Shown: positions 5,343-6,223 of the stretch, one piece after another | How positions within the stretch are numbered: position 1 is the stretch's first letter | Layout: every line of letters starts with the position of its first letter | Assembly (NCBI GenBank): GCA_947177925.1 | Contig: CAMWWJ010000207.1 | Location: 1-6,223 of the forward strand | Source of the DNA: an uncultured Lachnospiraceae bacterium | Lineage (GTDB): Bacteria; Bacillota; Clostridia; Lachnospirales; Lachnospiraceae | Direction: 5' to 3' | Length of the DNA: 6,223 bases | Program-made: the position numbers and the translations under genes | The notes under the pieces: generated by a model | The model's database searches: none | Told to the model about the DNA's origin: nothing | Seen by the model: the letters and a program-made list of their open reading frames with translations, nothing else

Positions 5343-6086
5343 TTGGCGGATTTTATATCTGATCCATATAAGAAGGAACAGTCAAGAATGAAGGGAATAC
5401 AAATGAACGAATATACAACAGATGAAATGAATACTATCTCACAGACAGAAGCGCTTCCATTTGAACATACAAAGGGCTTTCATCCACTTTACATATTTCC
5501 ACTGCTGTATATTCTGTCCATTTACTTACTTCCAGCCTACCTGTCCATAAAAATAGAAGGTGTTGACTTAACGTTCCTGCTTTTTCTGCCATTTGCATTT
5601 GGTGTTCTTAACATCATTGCTGCGGTGAAATTCTGCAGACCCGAAAACCGCATCATCATGCTAAATGCCACAGTACTGGTAAAATATGCCATGATTCCCT
5701 TTTTTATAATAGGCGGCTTTATCGTGGTGGCTGCCTTTTTCCTGTCCTTTATACCGGTTCCCTTTATGATATTTTTAGGACCCGCGTTTGTGATATTTGG
5801 AAACGTTTACGGCTGGTTTGTTCTGGCATTTGAAGCGCCTTATACGATTTCTTATCTGCGCCTGTCCTTCAAATCAAATACTCTTTCAAAGGTTATGCTG
5901 ATTGTCCATGCCATACTTCAGTTTTTCTTTTTTGTGGACGTGATTGATGTGATGTTCCTGACTTTGAAAGCACGCAAATGGAAAAAACTGACTCTCACTT
6001 TAATCGTGTTGTGTGTCATTTCGGCACTGGTGCTTTTTGTTTGGATTATATGGAAAGCTACAGGAATTTTCCTTAATGCTTCTTGA
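5343..6086 (+). CDS. Six-helix integral membrane protein, function unknown
   Basis: A 247-aa hydrophobic protein, complete at both ends. After a polar N-terminus of about 47 residues there are roughly six membrane helices (near 48-68, 75-97, 112-136, 138-163, 182-207 and 216-237), with a positive loop RKWKK (211-215) before the last. There is no signal peptide, ATPase or transporter motif. The chosen start is TTG at 5343 because AGGAG (5330-5334) is eight bases upstream. In-frame ATGs at 5388 and 5403 are real alternatives; the latter has AAGGGA six bases before it and gives a 227-aa protein still containing every helix. It is divergent from the amidohydrolase, with 222 bp between. I do not recognise the family with confidence; it resembles small uncharacterised clostridial membrane proteins. 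It ends only 43 bp before the adapter artefact, and its frame is intact. Confidence 0.72.
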   Translation: MADFISDPYKKEQSRMKGIQMNEYTTDEMNTISQTEALPFEHTKGFHPLYIFPLLYILSIYLLPAYLSIKIEGVDLTFLLFLPFAFGVLNIIAAVKFCRPENRIIMLNATVLVKYAMIPFFIIGGFIVVAAFFLSFIPVPFMIFLGPAFVIFGNVYGWFVLAFEAPYTISYLRLSFKSNTLSKVMLIVHAILQFFFFVDVIDVMFLTLKARKWKKLTLTLIVLCVISALVLFVWIIWKATGIFLNAS

Positions 6087-6129
6087 TTTTAACTTTACTT
6101 CTATTTTCTCTTATGCTATAGTCTTGTAT

Positions 6130-6195
6130 CTGTCTATAATACACATCTCCCAGCCCACGAGACAAAGGCGAAGCTCGTATTGCGTCTTGTGCGTG
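6130..6195 (+). other. Illumina Nextera adapter read-through (sequencing artefact)
   Basis: Bases 6130-6148 match the Tn5 mosaic end CTGTCTCTTATACACATCT at 17 of 19 positions. Bases 6149-6163 match the Nextera read-2 continuation CCGAGCCCACGAGAC at 14 of 15. Bases 6164-6171 (AAAGGCGA) are one base from i7 index N701 (TAAGGCGA). Bases 6172-6195 match the P7 flow-cell end at 19 of 24. The order is exactly that of a read running through a short insert, and mismatches increase towards the end as base quality falls. This is not genomic DNA. Confidence 0.97.
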
Positions 6196-6223
6196 TAAAA
6201 AAAAACTGGGGGGGGGGGGGGGG
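6196..6223 (+). other. Poly-A then 16-base poly-G read tail (artefact)
   Basis: After the adapter come a run of nine A (6197-6205), CT, and sixteen G (6208-6223) to the window end. A-runs follow when sequencing passes the end of the library molecule, and G-runs are the dark-signal call of two-colour Illumina chemistry. Confidence 0.95.

Noticed and set aside
6130..6148. Match to the Tn5 mosaic end, suggesting a transposon terminus
   Set aside because: It is followed by the Nextera adapter, index and P7 sequences, so it is the library transposon end, not a genomic mobile element.
6013..6198. Plus-strand open frame of 61 codons at the right end
   Set aside because: It overlaps the membrane protein gene in another frame and is completed only by adapter sequence.
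6208..6223. Sixteen-G run as a G-quadruplex or homopolymer regulatory element
   Set aside because: It follows adapter sequence and a poly-A run at the contig end, which is the two-colour chemistry no-signal artefact.

Overview
The window looks like the right-hand part of a draft contig from a low-to-moderate GC Firmicute, most likely a gut Lachnospiraceae/Clostridia member. Reasons: strong AGGAGG-type ribosome binding sites before almost every gene, an AgrC/LytTR-type two-component pair, and a small charged protein with the wording VFKEAR-RGDTATMERAMGYV, which I recall (unverified) as common in Lachnospiraceae genomes. Biological sequence appears to end near position 6129. The last ~94 bases are sequencing-library material: a degraded Nextera adapter with an i7 index one base from N701, then poly-A and poly-G.

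Layout, left to right. 1-107: contig edge with no supported gene. 108-686 (-): a very small protein-kinase-fold protein with its own promoter. 879-914: a strong hairpin terminator ending the next transcript. 918-1376 and 1485-1973 (-): two small, charged, soluble coiled-coil proteins of unknown function. 2051-3433 and 3430-4146 (-): a seven-helix AgrC-like GHKL sensor kinase and a LytTR response regulator, overlapping by 4 nt. 4147-4307: a structured leader with a 16-bp perfect palindrome. 4308-5120 (-): a metal-dependent amidohydrolase-2 family hydrolase with a good promoter and a large 5'-UTR inverted repeat. 5343-6086 (+): a six-helix membrane protein transcribed divergently. 6130-6223: adapter artefact.

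How it may work together (inference): the regulator and kinase genes are translationally coupled. No terminator separates them from the two coiled-coil genes, so regulator, kinase and both small proteins could form one four-gene transcript ending at the 879-914 hairpin. No agrB- or agrD-like gene is visible, so the signal for the sensor is unknown. The amidohydrolase, the kinase-like gene and the divergent membrane protein have separate promoters and no evident functional link. I see no CRISPR array, insertion sequence, tRNA or rRNA. The most interesting biology is the uncharacterised sensor operon with its structured leader and the hairpin at the predicted 5' end of the amidohydrolase mRNA; the most certain unusual feature is the adapter contamination.
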